64,000 nucleotides of DNA from positions 558,001 through 622,000 of the forward strand of contig JAMWFC010000053.1 of NCBI GenBank assembly GCA_027475525.1, given 5' to 3'. The notes beneath the pieces were generated by a model, which ran no database searches, was not told where the DNA came from, and was given only the letters and a program-made list of their open reading frames with translations. The DNA comes from Macrolepiota albuminosa (Eukaryota > Basidiomycota > Agaricomycetes > Agaricales > Agaricaceae). Positions 42,807-53,211 of the stretch are shown here, piece by piece; positions within the stretch are counted from its first letter, which is position 1; every line of letters starts with the position of its first letter. The translations under genes and the position numbers were made by a program.

Positions 42807-43945
42807 TGATAGGCTTCTACTCGGACTGAGCGCATCAAGGGACATTATAGGCCAACCGACACTTGACGTATTCAGGACTCTAGCGACCAGTTGGGAATAT
42901 AGAGCAGCTCTAGCTCTGGCAAATTACTACAGGATGTGGAAACTTATCCTAACCCCTAGCTACCAGGCCTACAGCACACTCCTTTCACCTAGCCCAAGGA
43001 CGAAGGAGGCTCATAACGTATAGCGCTAACACAACGACGGGAGAGGACTATAACACTCCTTTCACCTAGCCCAAGGACGAAGGAGGCTCATAACGTATAG
43101 CGCTAACACAACGACGGGAGAGGACTATAACTAAACCCCGATCACTTCCAGAAGGAGCCAGCAGCAGGCGCTGCCATTGGACGAGGCACTTCAATCAGAA
43201 GTCTAAAGGGATCAATGACGGCGGCACTGGATATACTTAAATCCGACATCTGGACCTGATAGGAACTAATACAATGAGTAGCGCTGACATTAGCGCTCAC
43301 AGCGTCTGTCGAGGATTTTCCGACCATACCCCGGAACGGCCTGGCCAATCGGAGTTATAGAAAAGTGAGCAGACTCGTACAACTCTAAGTCAATATAGAG
43401 TCACCGCAGGTCGCCGTGGGTCATAACGCTGTTGGTCGCCGTCAGCCATGTGCACAAGGTCGCCGTTGACAGGTCGCTGTTAGAGTAAACCACGAGGAGA
43501 GGCGCTAGGAGGTAGCGCCGCAGATGGACTTGTATCTTGGCAAACACGGTAGCGCACTGTATATAAAATAGCTACTTTTCATGTATATAAAAACGAATCG
43601 TAACCCCTCAAACTTACAGTTACACTTAGCGTTCAACTCGCGCTAGCCCCCTCCGACTTTGTCACTAAGTCGGGCGCTAGCTCCGTCTATCTCGTCTTCA
43701 TCGTTTACGGTGCCACTTACGGGCACAATACGCTGCGCTACTCGTCTTTTCCCCAATATCTTTGCCTAAACCACGACGCTAACCGTCTGCCAGGTAGCCC
43801 CCGAAGCGCTACAATCTAGCGCATCGTTTTACTACCTCCACTCGAGCACACCGGGACCCTGTCAGGACTCCTCACAACTACGTACGCCAAGCGCTGGAGA
43901 CGGCGTTGTACTGCGTATACGTCCAGCGCACCCAACCACAGTTGG
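42807..43945 (+). repeat. LTR 3 of the A array, 3' end truncated
   Basis: Begins TGATAGG after the PPT at 42796-42806 and matches LTR 2 closely, with a 77-bp duplication at 42976-43129. The last 5-8 bases (ending CATCA in LTR 2) are replaced by sequence of the inverted B2 gag, so no target duplication can be scored here. Confidence 0.85.
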
Positions 43946-44967
43946 TGTCGCTCAGGTGGTGGGCTCGTCCTAGCGCGTTGCAGTCCAATGCCAGTGTCCG
44001 TTCCCTTGAGAACCCATTTACCGGCTTCAAAGACGTCGGCAACGTTATAGGGCTCGTCTGGGTGATGAGCCTGATGAACTATCTCTAGGCGATGAGCTAT
44101 GCGAGTCCAAAGCGAAGTCGGGATGCCTTGTTGGAAGAGGTGACGTTCCTCGTTAATGTATAACTTGCCGTTCTGTACTAACCACCTAGCAATCTTCTGG
44201 AACTCGCGGTAATACGTGGAGAATGCGCCAAGAGAGGAGGTGCCACTGTCGAATGATTCCTGTACTAGTTTCTGGAGCTCGTTTACCGAGTATTGGGTAG
44301 CCTCCTCAGCGCCAGGATACAGCTGGATTACTGCCGTTTTCCAATCCTCATACGAAGCGCCTTGAGCTGGAGCTGGTGGGGCGGCAGGAACTAAGGCGGC
44401 AAACTCAGTCAAACCTGTCCACGTCTCTGCCGTGTCATACGATACGTATCTTGCCGCGTACTCCTTCATCTGTGTGTGGTCGGTAATGTTACAATCCCTG
44501 AATAGATACTCTAATTCCTTGAAATATTGGGAAAGCTCCCGTGGCTTGGACTCGTCCCATTTCGGTGCCGAGAAGTGGTTACGTGGCGGCATGCGCTGGA
44601 CTTGTTGTTCCATAGCGACTGTGTTGGCGAGTTCTGTTAGCGGAGGTGGGGAAGGAGTTCTAGGTATTGGCGACGGGGTAAGAGAAATAGCGAACTGAGA
44701 AAGCGGTGTTAGAGGAGTGATGGGGGTAACTGATTGCGGTAAGGCAAAGGGCAACGCTAAGGGATCGTCGGCACTATAATCGAGGGAATGCGGGAAGAGA
44801 TCAGGAAAAGCGTCTGCAGTGGCGTTCTGTAGTTCCTGTGCAAGAGAGAGACCCGGTAAGGCACCAGGTGGTTGTGGAGTTGATGGGTGGGAAGGAGCTA
44901 TGCCTTCTGCCAACTGGTCTAGCAGGCGGCATCTACGCTGGAGATGGGTTTCTGGCGGAATTCTGCC
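43946..44967 (-). pseudogene. gag: Gag N-terminal part of inverted element B2
   Basis: Minus-strand gag of family B, open from 44967 (just after a TAG next to the primer binding site) with the first ATG at 44613 (MEQQVQRMPPRNHF), to the junction with LTR 3. It covers the acidic/Pro-rich N-terminus and the capsid-like helices, then stops before the zinc knuckle (last recognisable TSPPPER). It differs from B's gag at scattered sites, so it is a second element copy rather than a duplicated stretch of B. Confidence 0.8.
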
Positions 44968-44996
44968 CTAGAGATCCCTCGCGGTGGGCTCCAATT

Positions 44997-46106
44997 TGAT
45001 GACGCCCAAAGTTTGGTCAGCAACAAATGTAGCAATTATGTTACCGTACCAAGAGTGTGCGTTGGGCGCGCTAAAAGTGTGGTGAGGAGTCCCGGGCAGG
45101 TCCCAGAGAACATTATGTTACCGTACCAAGAGTGTGCGTTGGGCGCGCTAAAAGTGTGGTGAGGAGTCCCGGGCAGGTCCCAGAGAACACGTCTGTGAAA
45201 AAGGGTAAAAGTGCGTTGGGCGCGCTAAAAGTGTGGTGAGGAGTCCCGGGCAGGTCCCAGAGAACACGTCTGTGAAAAAGGGTAAAAGTCGGTAACGGAG
45301 TCGGCAAATGTAAAGCGCTAAGGTAAAGCGCCTAGGAAAGAGCGGTAAGCAAACACGGCAAAGGTAAGCGGCAAGAGCACGATAAGCTTAGCGAAGTCTA
45401 AGCGTCGATAATGCCTGCCGTAGTTGCAAGGCGCGAGTATGTCGAGTATTGGCGAACGTCTGCAACTGCCGATGAGTTTGACGTTGCCGACCGTAGCGTA
45501 AATGAGCTCTTGAGCGTAAGGGAGACTGAAGAAAGGGGAGTAGTGAACTCTGGTCTATTGTTCTCTGATGTCCCCTATGTACAAATCGGTAAGTACTTTT
45601 ATACTACAATGAGTTCGCCGTCGCCAGTGGCTAATGACGCCAGAGTGCGGTAAACTAGAAAATTTCAAAGGGGTAGCTCCAGCGGTTTCAGATCCCTACC
45701 GTCCATTCAAGAGCCTTAGCGACGCCAGGCGACAGATCGCGAAGCTAAACCATCACTCCATCACCCTTCTGTCCGTCAGAGCACCTAAGTGATGTCAGAC
45801 GCCAAATCGAGACGCTAAGCGGTGTCAGACGCCAAGGTCAAACACCAAGCTGTCCGTCAGTTTTTGATAGATCATCAAGCTTCTCGCTAAGCGCTGTCGT
45901 CAGTGACTGATGCCATCTGTCAGTTGTCATTCTGTCTGCCGATCGGCGCTATCACTGATTGGATCTGCTTCTTGCTGTGCGCGGCCGTCAGAAATGGCTT
46001 AAAATAGGTAGAACGCGTGCGCTAAGTTTGGAACGAGTGTGGCAAGGTTTCCGGAGCCGGTGCCGAGCCTGCCGTTGATGCGCCTAGCTTGTATAGGGTC
46101 CTATCA
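44997..46106 (-). repeat. 5' LTR of inverted element B2
   Basis: Reverse complement of the B LTR, from GTCATCA (44997) to TGATAGG (46106), with the PBS complement at 44976-44993. 1110 bp long because of two 77-bp duplications (45035 and 45134, partly overlapping). Without them it is about 956 bp. Its outer end directly abuts B pol at 46107 (ACGGC). The matching left flank of B2 is gone. Confidence 0.85.
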
Positions 46107-47757
46107 ACGGCAAGCATTTTCAGTCAAAATTCGCCTTCAGTAAAAGTCGTACAAGAACCCCAGCCGCTAAGAGAAGACAGCAGAAGCCTGACTTACGATG
46201 CCATTCCCCGATCTGCCAAGGCAATGACGGAAGACAGTCGCTTGTTAGTAGTTGAACAATGGATACGAGACCTTAAGCGACCTGCAGACCTTACCAACGA
46301 GCAGTATGCGACCTTTATCTGATATGCCACCCACTTCTTCTTTACCGACAACCGCCTTTGGCAACGAAATCGAGATGGCGCTCACAAGCTGATCATCAAG
46401 CCAGAAAGTCGCTTATGAGTCCTGCGCGCCATGCATGACGAGCTAGGACATAGAGGTTTGTACGCTACTCGAGCTTCTCTGTTAGAACGCTTCTGGTGGC
46501 CACACGCTAGTGCCGACATCGCCTGGTACATTAGGACTTGCCACCTCTGCCAAATCCAACAGACACGCCAAGTGCTCATACCGCCAACCGTTGCAACGCC
46601 AGCTCCCCTCTTCAGCAAAATCTACGTCGATACCATGCACATGCCCAAATCTGGTCGCTACAAGTACATCATCCAAGGTCGTTGCTCGCTAATCCACTGG
46701 CCTGAATTTCAAATGCTCCAAAGAGAAAATACAGAGGCGGTCGCCAAGTGGCTATTTGAGGACGTCATCTGCCGTTGGGGAGCGCTAAGAGAAATCGTCA
46801 CGGATAACGGTGCGCCCATCATCAAAGCGCTAACATATCTCGCCAAGAAATACAATATCCATCACATTCGAGTATCGGGCTACAACAAACGTGCCAATGG
46901 CTTGGTAGAGAGACCACACTTTGACGTTCGGCAAGCGCTTTTCAAGGCAGTCGATGGCGACGAATCTCGTTGGAGCGAAGCGACATATTCAGTGTTTTGG
47001 TCAGAGAAGGTTACCATTCATAAGCGCATGGGTTGCTCTCCCTATTACGCGGCTACTGGCACCCATCCTTTACTCCCTGCCAACATCATAGAAGCAACCT
47101 ACCTTCAGCCAGCACCCAACAGTATCTTAGCGACTACCGATCTTATCGCCAGACAAGCCATTGACCTCCAACGAAGGAAAGAAGATTTAGAGCGACTCCA
47201 CGAGGTAGTCTTTAGCGCCCGTCGCCAAGCAGCCCTACGATTCGAAACCGAGCATAGCGCTACCATCAAAGATTACAACTTCCCGAGAGGAGCGCTAGTG
47301 CTTATGTGCAACTCTAAAATTGAAACCTCATACAACAAGAAAATGCGCCCACGCTATCTAGGACCCTTGGTAGTTATCTCTCGTAACCGTGGAGGCGCTT
47401 ACGTGCTCTGTGAATTAGATAGTTCAGTACTACATCGACCTGTTTGGTAGTTATCTCTCGTAACCGTGGAGGCGCTTACGTGCTCTGTGAATTAGATAGT
47501 TCAGTACTACATCGACCTGTTGCCGCTTTTCGCCTATTGCCGTATCTCGCCAGAGAACAGATTGACTTGCCGTTGGAAGCGCTAGATATCGACACCGCCA
47601 AGCTTTTCGCCTATTGCCGTATCTCGCCAGAGAACAGATTGACTTGCCGTTGGAAGCGCTAGATATCGACACCGCCAAGTTAAGAGAACTTGAAGAAACA
47701 GAATTACTGGACGATGATGACTTGCCGACTCTAGTTGAAGAAGAAGAAAATGATTAG
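46107..47757 (+). pseudogene. pol: Integrase half of B Pol
   Basis: Resumes B pol in the RNase H-integrase linker (TASIFSQN aligns with TASIYNVA of A1) and runs through the H2C2 domain (MHDELGHRG, CHLCQIQQ), the DDE core (YVDTMHM, VTDNGAP, NGLVERPHF) and the GPY-like tail to an acidic end. TGA codons at about 46320 and 46416 fall where family A has Arg or a neighbouring codon, consistent with CGA to TGA. 77-bp duplications at 47367 and 47525. RT and RNase H of B are missing. Confidence 0.85.
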
Positions 47758-48186
47758 AAAAGACTATATATTGATAAGCTCCTTCTTTCTATTACATATC
47801 TTACTTATCTTTCTTGCCGATACTTACTATACTATATCCTACAGACATTTCCTTACATAGTCAAGTCGCAGCGCTAGCGGGTCGCCAACACATAGCGCCT
47901 TGCGCAACTCTCGCCAAGGGTTTTTCGCTATGATGATTTACTGAGCGTTTCCCTTTTCCTCAAAATTTGTCTAAGTCCCTCACATACTATTGCTCTTGCT
48001 AAAAACCTACCTTAGAATACTTGTCGCTTGCGTTCTCTTTGCTTTACTTTCTTGGCTTTCAGCCGTTGCGCTAACTCAAATTATTAGACTTATCTGCTCA
48101 CTCGGCAGGGAAACAGCAAAAATAGATATATGAGGCGCCAACAAAAACAATATAAACATAAGCGGCCTATCTACGCTAAGGTCCGC
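47758..48186. other. Non-coding gap between B pol and antisense gene X
   Basis: Holds the conserved island at 47918-47957 (GGGTTTTT, then TGATGATTTACTGAGCG and TTTCCCTTTT), shared with A1 and A2. There is no room for genes Y or Z, which are absent from B. Confidence 0.55.
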
Positions 48187-49443
48187 TCAATCGCTATCGT
48201 CCTCTAGCGGCAGGGAACTATCAGATACCGGCAAAGAAGAATCGTGCAGAGGTAGGAGGTCGCCCGGCAAGATGTTGTTGGCGGTCTGCCAATCCATGGC
48301 GGCTTGGCAGTCGTCCTGGTAATCTCGCAGAACGTGCAGGCTGCGGCCCAAGTTGGAGTAGCGCAAGCGAAGCGCCATGAGCTGTCCCTGCACCTGTTCC
48401 TGTTCCCGTTCCATCGACGTCACCATCGTTGCCGCCCTCCTTGAGTACCGCTCCAGCATGTCGCGAGGATTGAGTGCCACGACCGGATATACGAGATCTT
48501 GCCCCAGCCACTGGAAGGCGTCGCCAGTAACCGTCGGTTCAGGTTGAGGAGTCCAAGCGGGGTTGACTCTGGCGATTACGGGGCGCCTTGGCTCCAATCC
48601 GGCAACGTCCTCAGGATCTGATACCTCCCAGGGGGCCACGTTGCCGTAAGGAGGCAGCCAGTGCCATTCTGGCTCCTCCCTGGCAACTCCTGACGCTGCC
48701 TCCCCTCCTGCCGCTACCGCCTTTGCCGAGGTCTCCTCCCCGCCACCTTTGCGCTGCGTCGCCAAGGTTTCTTTGTCCTCCCCCTCAGCATCCTCATCCC
48801 CTCCCGCTGCCGCTCCCTCTGCCTTCTCCTCATCCCCCATCTTGACGTCGGCGGAGGCTTCTTCCCGCTCTCCCTCCTCCTGTTCCTCGCCAAGGGACCT
48901 CGCCGCCAAATGGATGGGCGACAGGAGGCCACTTGGGCCCGCCTCAGGATCGCGAGGAGGCAGGCGACTCGCCGCCAAGGCCTTCTCAAGATCGGCCATT
49001 TTGGTGTCTTGAGGGGCTGGCGAGGGGGAAGGCGACGACACTACCCGAGGTCGCTTTGCCTTGCCCTTCCCTTTGCTGGGGGAAGGGGCTTGTCGTTTTT
49101 CTGGGACCAAAGTCCCTTGGCGCTCGCCGGCGCCTTGGTTGCCGACTGTTTCCGTCCCATCTCCCTGGCGCGTCAGCAACGCCAAGGAGGCACGTCCAAT
49201 AGCTGCCATTCCTCCAGCGGCAACCTGCCTCTTCTGGCCCTCCACAAACTCCCTGGCCCTCCTCACCAAAACCGCGCGCGAAAATGTCTTCTCGACAAGT
49301 GCGTCTGGCACGCCGCCACGCTCACGACTTTTGGCCCCGTCGATGGTGCAAGCGCGCTTGAGGGCACCACAGCGATAGCAAGGCTGGGCCCCAGTCGGGA
49401 ACCAGCAGCCTTCTGGGTCGTTATCCACCCAGCACTTGTCACA
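48187..49443 (-). pseudogene. 3' exon of antisense gene X of B
   Basis: A 419-codon open exon that begins at a splice acceptor (CTAG before TGTGAC) with the six-cysteine cluster: CDKCW, NDPEGCW and CYRCGALKRAC, spaced as in A1. Then a basic region (KGKGKAKRPR), an acidic Glu/Lys stretch, WLPPYG, a GDAFQWLGQDLVYPV motif shared with A1, and a long C-terminal coiled coil (SMEREQEQVQGQLMALRLRY). It ends in a Ser/Asp-rich tail. The introns that split this region in A1 are absent. The exon is open, but the gene is interrupted upstream by element D and carries a nonsense codon in exon 1. Confidence 0.75.
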
Positions 49444-49553
49444 CTAGCGCTACAAGTCAGCAAGAGCTTAAAAAAATAGAAAAGTCACTTACCGCTCCCC
49501 ACGCCTCCTTAAAGGCTTGCCAGGTCGCCAGGGAAACAGTCTTCTTCCCCTTC

Positions 49554-49786
49554 TGTAGCGTAGTCCGCTATGTGGCGTTGGCCACATAGCTTTACTTACT
49601 GTATATTAGTACATATTATATGATATTTATTATAATATAATATTTATTTACATTCGTATATAATTAGTTACTCAGCTGCTTACAAAGCAGCTTATTTTGT
49701 TGTAAACTACATTGTCAATAGACCGGTCTGGTCTGATTCAGTGTTGTGTGCACACTAAGCTCTCTCAAATTCGTAACTTCGTTACA
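49554..49786 (+). repeat. 5' LTR of D
   Basis: 233 bp from TGTAGC to GTTACA. Near its start is a hairpin (GCTATGTGG / CCACATAGC), followed by a very AT-rich core. It is followed by TTTTTTGAATCCGCC, not by a TGG-type primer site, so priming may differ from the A/B families. Confidence 0.9.
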
Positions 49787-49917
49787 TTTTTTTGAATCCG
49801 CCAGCTAGGATCTATTGCCTAGCATCCGACGTCAGTCGTTGAGTTCGTTGACAGAACTCTATCAGCTTCTCGAGCTTCTTGCACAGCCACACCGTGCAAA
49901 TTTCAAACAGGGGATCA

Positions 49918-52437
49918 ATGAGTAATCCCATACCTGCAGCGCCCACTGACGGCGGGCGAAATGCCCACGACCTACGGGGAGACCCAGCAGACACCCAGGA
50001 CGCGTCAGCGTCCAATGCGGGTCAGGTAAGACCCAAGGCTCGAGACCGAGGTCAGAGTACCGACCTAGCCGGGAATGAGAGCGAGGCCCAGAGAGCTGAA
50101 AGCTCACAGCAGGACGGTCCGCAACGCCTCCAAGACAAGATGCCCGGGGGATTAACGCCCCCAGTTACGCAGTTGCCAGGAGGACCGCGACGGTCTAGCC
50201 GATTGGCGTCCAAAGGACCCCCGCAGGACGGCCGACAGTCAACCGGCGCCTATGGCGCCCCAGGAGACGCCGAGTCGTCAGTACGGACTGGGAGAACCCT
50301 CCCTGCGAGCCGGAGCAGTGGGACCAGGCGGTCCACAGCGGGCCCAATGCCTGCTGAAGTAGCGGAAGCCCGCTTAGAAGAGGTACCGGAGGAGGCTGCA
50401 AGGCCTGAAGGATACAGCGCGGAAGATCAATTTCCGCGCACACCAGCAGTGGAGGAAGCTCTGGAGGTTGTAGAGCTTCCAGAGGAGGTGATGGAGTCGT
50501 CAAGTGACGACGACGTCGGAGCAGAGGAACAGCGGCTGAAAACCGCGTACACCGTGCGCTTGCGGGTGTTCTGGGACTTACACCCAGAGGTGATGAAATA
50601 CACCACCCAAGCGCGACTCAAGCGCTACGCGTCAGCCCATATAGTAGCACTTAGGCGACAAGGGCACGAAGTGCCCAATGTATTCAGTACGAAATATACT
50701 GATTTAATGGTGAGAGTGCTCACTATGGAGCTGCAAATGTATGTGCAGCGTAAGGCCACACGGCAATCGGGGGTCTCGACCCCCTGGAGCCACACGTCCG
50801 AAGAATGCTCGGCACGACGCAATCAAGACGTCGGAATCGAGCTAGTGGAGGCACTAGCACGGGCGCAAGAAGTGCCCGAAGTAAGACCGGTGAGTACTTT
50901 TTATACTCCAGCAGGACAAGGGTGGCGTGAGGAGCCCCCGCACATGCGTAACCATGACCGTAGGACAGATATGTCAGGTCCGGATGGGCACGATAGCACT
51001 GTGCTCAAAGTGGAAAGCGAGGCATCCGTGATGCCGCACGTGCCCATGGCCGAAACGTTGAGCGACAGAGTCGCGTACCAACGTATGCGCAATGGCGACC
51101 TCAGGACTAAGGGACAGTCCCTTATAGACGATCAGGGCATTGTATTCGAGGGCACTAAGCCCATTGACGAGATGCGTCGTCAATTCGTCACGCAGGGTCA
51201 GGAGAATCAAGCTTCTCCAGGTCCAGGGCGGCGCAACGATCATGATCGAGATGGCGCCACGAGACGTGATGTCCCTGGTAATGGCCGGGAGGACGGCCCT
51301 AGGTCGATTCCTCGAGACGAGGGCAATTATGCCCACAGTCGAGGAGGCTCAGGACGTCCCCCGCAAGGTGGACGGGGAAAGTCACTTCCCCATGCCGCTG
51401 ACTTGGCGACTAGATCCCCGGGTCAGCGGGAAGCCATCCGAATGCATCGTGAGGCCATGCACGATCGCCTGCATTGAGTAGTCGATGATGCCCTGGGCAT
51501 AACCTTACAGTTACCAGACGGAGTGAAGCTGCATAAAGCAGACAGTAGGCACATTCGCGCCTATACAGGCGCGTCCAAGTTCAGCGACCTGGAAGATTGG
51601 GCGATGGATGTATGCACCCATCTTGCCATGTGCTTATACGGAGGTGACCGTATGGAACGAGAACAAATTTTCGTTCTGCCTGAGTTCTTGGCCGGAGAGG
51701 CCATGGGTTGGTTTCGACGGGCAGTACTGCACGTCAATCGTGTCCAATATGACTGGACGTTTAAAGGAGTCCTTACAGGACTGTACGATCGATTCGTACA
51801 CCCCTCAACGCTCCAGGATGCAAGGCGGGACTTCCAGTCCACCAAGTACACCGAGAAGTTGGGAGTACAAGGGTTCTATGATACCCTTAATGACCATGCC
51901 CAGAACATGGCAGTATACCTGGACGGGTATACAATGCTCGAAACGTTCTTGGATGGCATTCCAGCGGATATGCGCCGCTATTTGATACGTGAGGACGGCT
52001 TGTCCCCAGAAGTCAACGATGTGGAAGAATTCGTGGCATATGCCATCCGGTATGAGCAGTCTCTGAAGACTGCTAACCACTACGAACATCGTAGTGGACA
52101 CAAAGGGGGATCCAGGCGACTACCGCCTGGTGGGACGCCCTCACGGGGTCAGCATGTGGGGACCTTCCTGGCCAAGAAGACCGATCTGGATCGTGACCGC
52201 AACACGCGGTTTGTTGTACGCAAAACCCCTGTTGCGAACCGAGGGCGGAGCCGCCCACGCCCAGAGCGGGCGCCGGACGGAGAACGTCCTAAATCAAGGC
52301 CGGACTTCAAACCGGCCAACCCACCAGGTCAGACGGGGACTTGTTTCGCGTGTGGCCAACCAGGCCACTACGCTACCAACTGCCCTGCAAAGCCAGGACC
52401 CCCGAGGAAGGGGTATACACCCCGCGCCCACCTTTGA
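49918..52437 (+). pseudogene. gag: Gag of D
   Basis: First in-frame ATG at 49918. Long Pro/Arg/Asp-rich N-terminal region, then a helical segment (YTTQARLKRYASAHIVALRR), then the capsid-type Retrotrans_gag region (FSDLEDWAMDV, GEAMGWFRRAVLHV, YDTLNDHAQNM). A canonical zinc knuckle CFACGQPGHYATNC ends it. An in-frame TGA at 51475 breaks it before the capsid region, and another TGA at 52435 separates it from protease. At both, the neighbouring frame or the E alignment suggests Arg, so Gag and Pol were probably once one frame. Coding DNA is dense with short inverted repeats. Confidence 0.9.
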
Positions 52438-53211
52438 GCTGCACATACTGCAGCCGCGAGTGGGAGTGACGGAGACGTATCTGCCGATTCTGAGGCAGAG
52501 AACCCCACAAACGACCAGGAGCCCCCAGAGGAGGCATCGGGCGCCGAGCCCGAGAGTGTGGTCGTGGAGGGGGAGGAGTACGTCACAGTCGACGTATATG
52601 ACGACGTCTACGACAATGAGTATTACAGTCGCGACAGCGACTCTGAGTGCCTAGCGGCGATGACGGATTGGCCGTCCACAAATGATCCCGAACGGAATAA
52701 CGTAGTTCGGATGAAGAAGGTGACCCTTCGTCGTGCAGAGGGCACTTTGCAGCGCCCTACATTGAAGCGAGCAGACAAGGAGTGCCTGGTCTCGTATGTG
52801 GACGTAGACGGCCACAAGGCATGGACCCTATGGGACTCTGGGAGTACCACATCGGGCATAACGCCCCAGTTCGCCCATGTGTACGGAATATCCGTGCAGG
52901 AGTTGGATACGCCATTGGCGTTACAGCTGGGCACCGTAGGGAGCCGAGCCATGGTGCAGTACAGGACAAATGTGAATGTCCAAACGCCGGGCTCACGTAG
53001 CCGTGAATACATGGATGTAGCAAACTTCGATCGCTACGACATGATACTGGGAACGCCATTCATGCGGCGTAACAAAGTCATACTAGACTTTGACCAATGT
53101 CAGGTACTAGTGAATGGGAAAGTGATCCCAGCCAAACGAGCAACAGCAGACGACACTGATAATCGTCTGCGACGTCATCGCACTACGGAGAAACGCAAGG
53201 ACTCTCCATGA
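52438..53211 (+). pseudogene. pol: Aspartic protease of D
   Basis: Acidic lead (VVVEGEEYVTVDVYDD), then LWDSGSTTSGITPQF, QLGTVGSRAMVQY and DRYDMILGTPFM, the protease signature of this lineage. It ends at TGA 53209-53211, in the context TGA-CTT. E has TGA-CTA at the same place. Open on both sides of that stop. Confidence 0.85.

Larger units (their letters stand above)
17286..43945 (+). mobile_element. Tandem array of two family-A elements (A1, A2)
   Basis: LTR (17286-18329), A1 body, shared LTR (29652-30721), A2 body, LTR (42807-43945). The middle LTR serves as 3' end of A1 and 5' end of A2. The first LTR is clearly diverged from the other two, which differ at only about a dozen sites, all transitions. 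The flanks do not match: GGCGT and B pol on the left, inverted B2 gag on the right. The array therefore does not look like a simple insertion. It is either recombination between LTRs of separate insertions or an assembly join through the LTR. Confidence 0.8.

Noticed and set aside
48588..49479. Plus-strand ORFs opposite the B gene X exon
   Set aside because: They are shadows of the GC-rich, open minus-strand exon that carries the conserved cysteine cluster.
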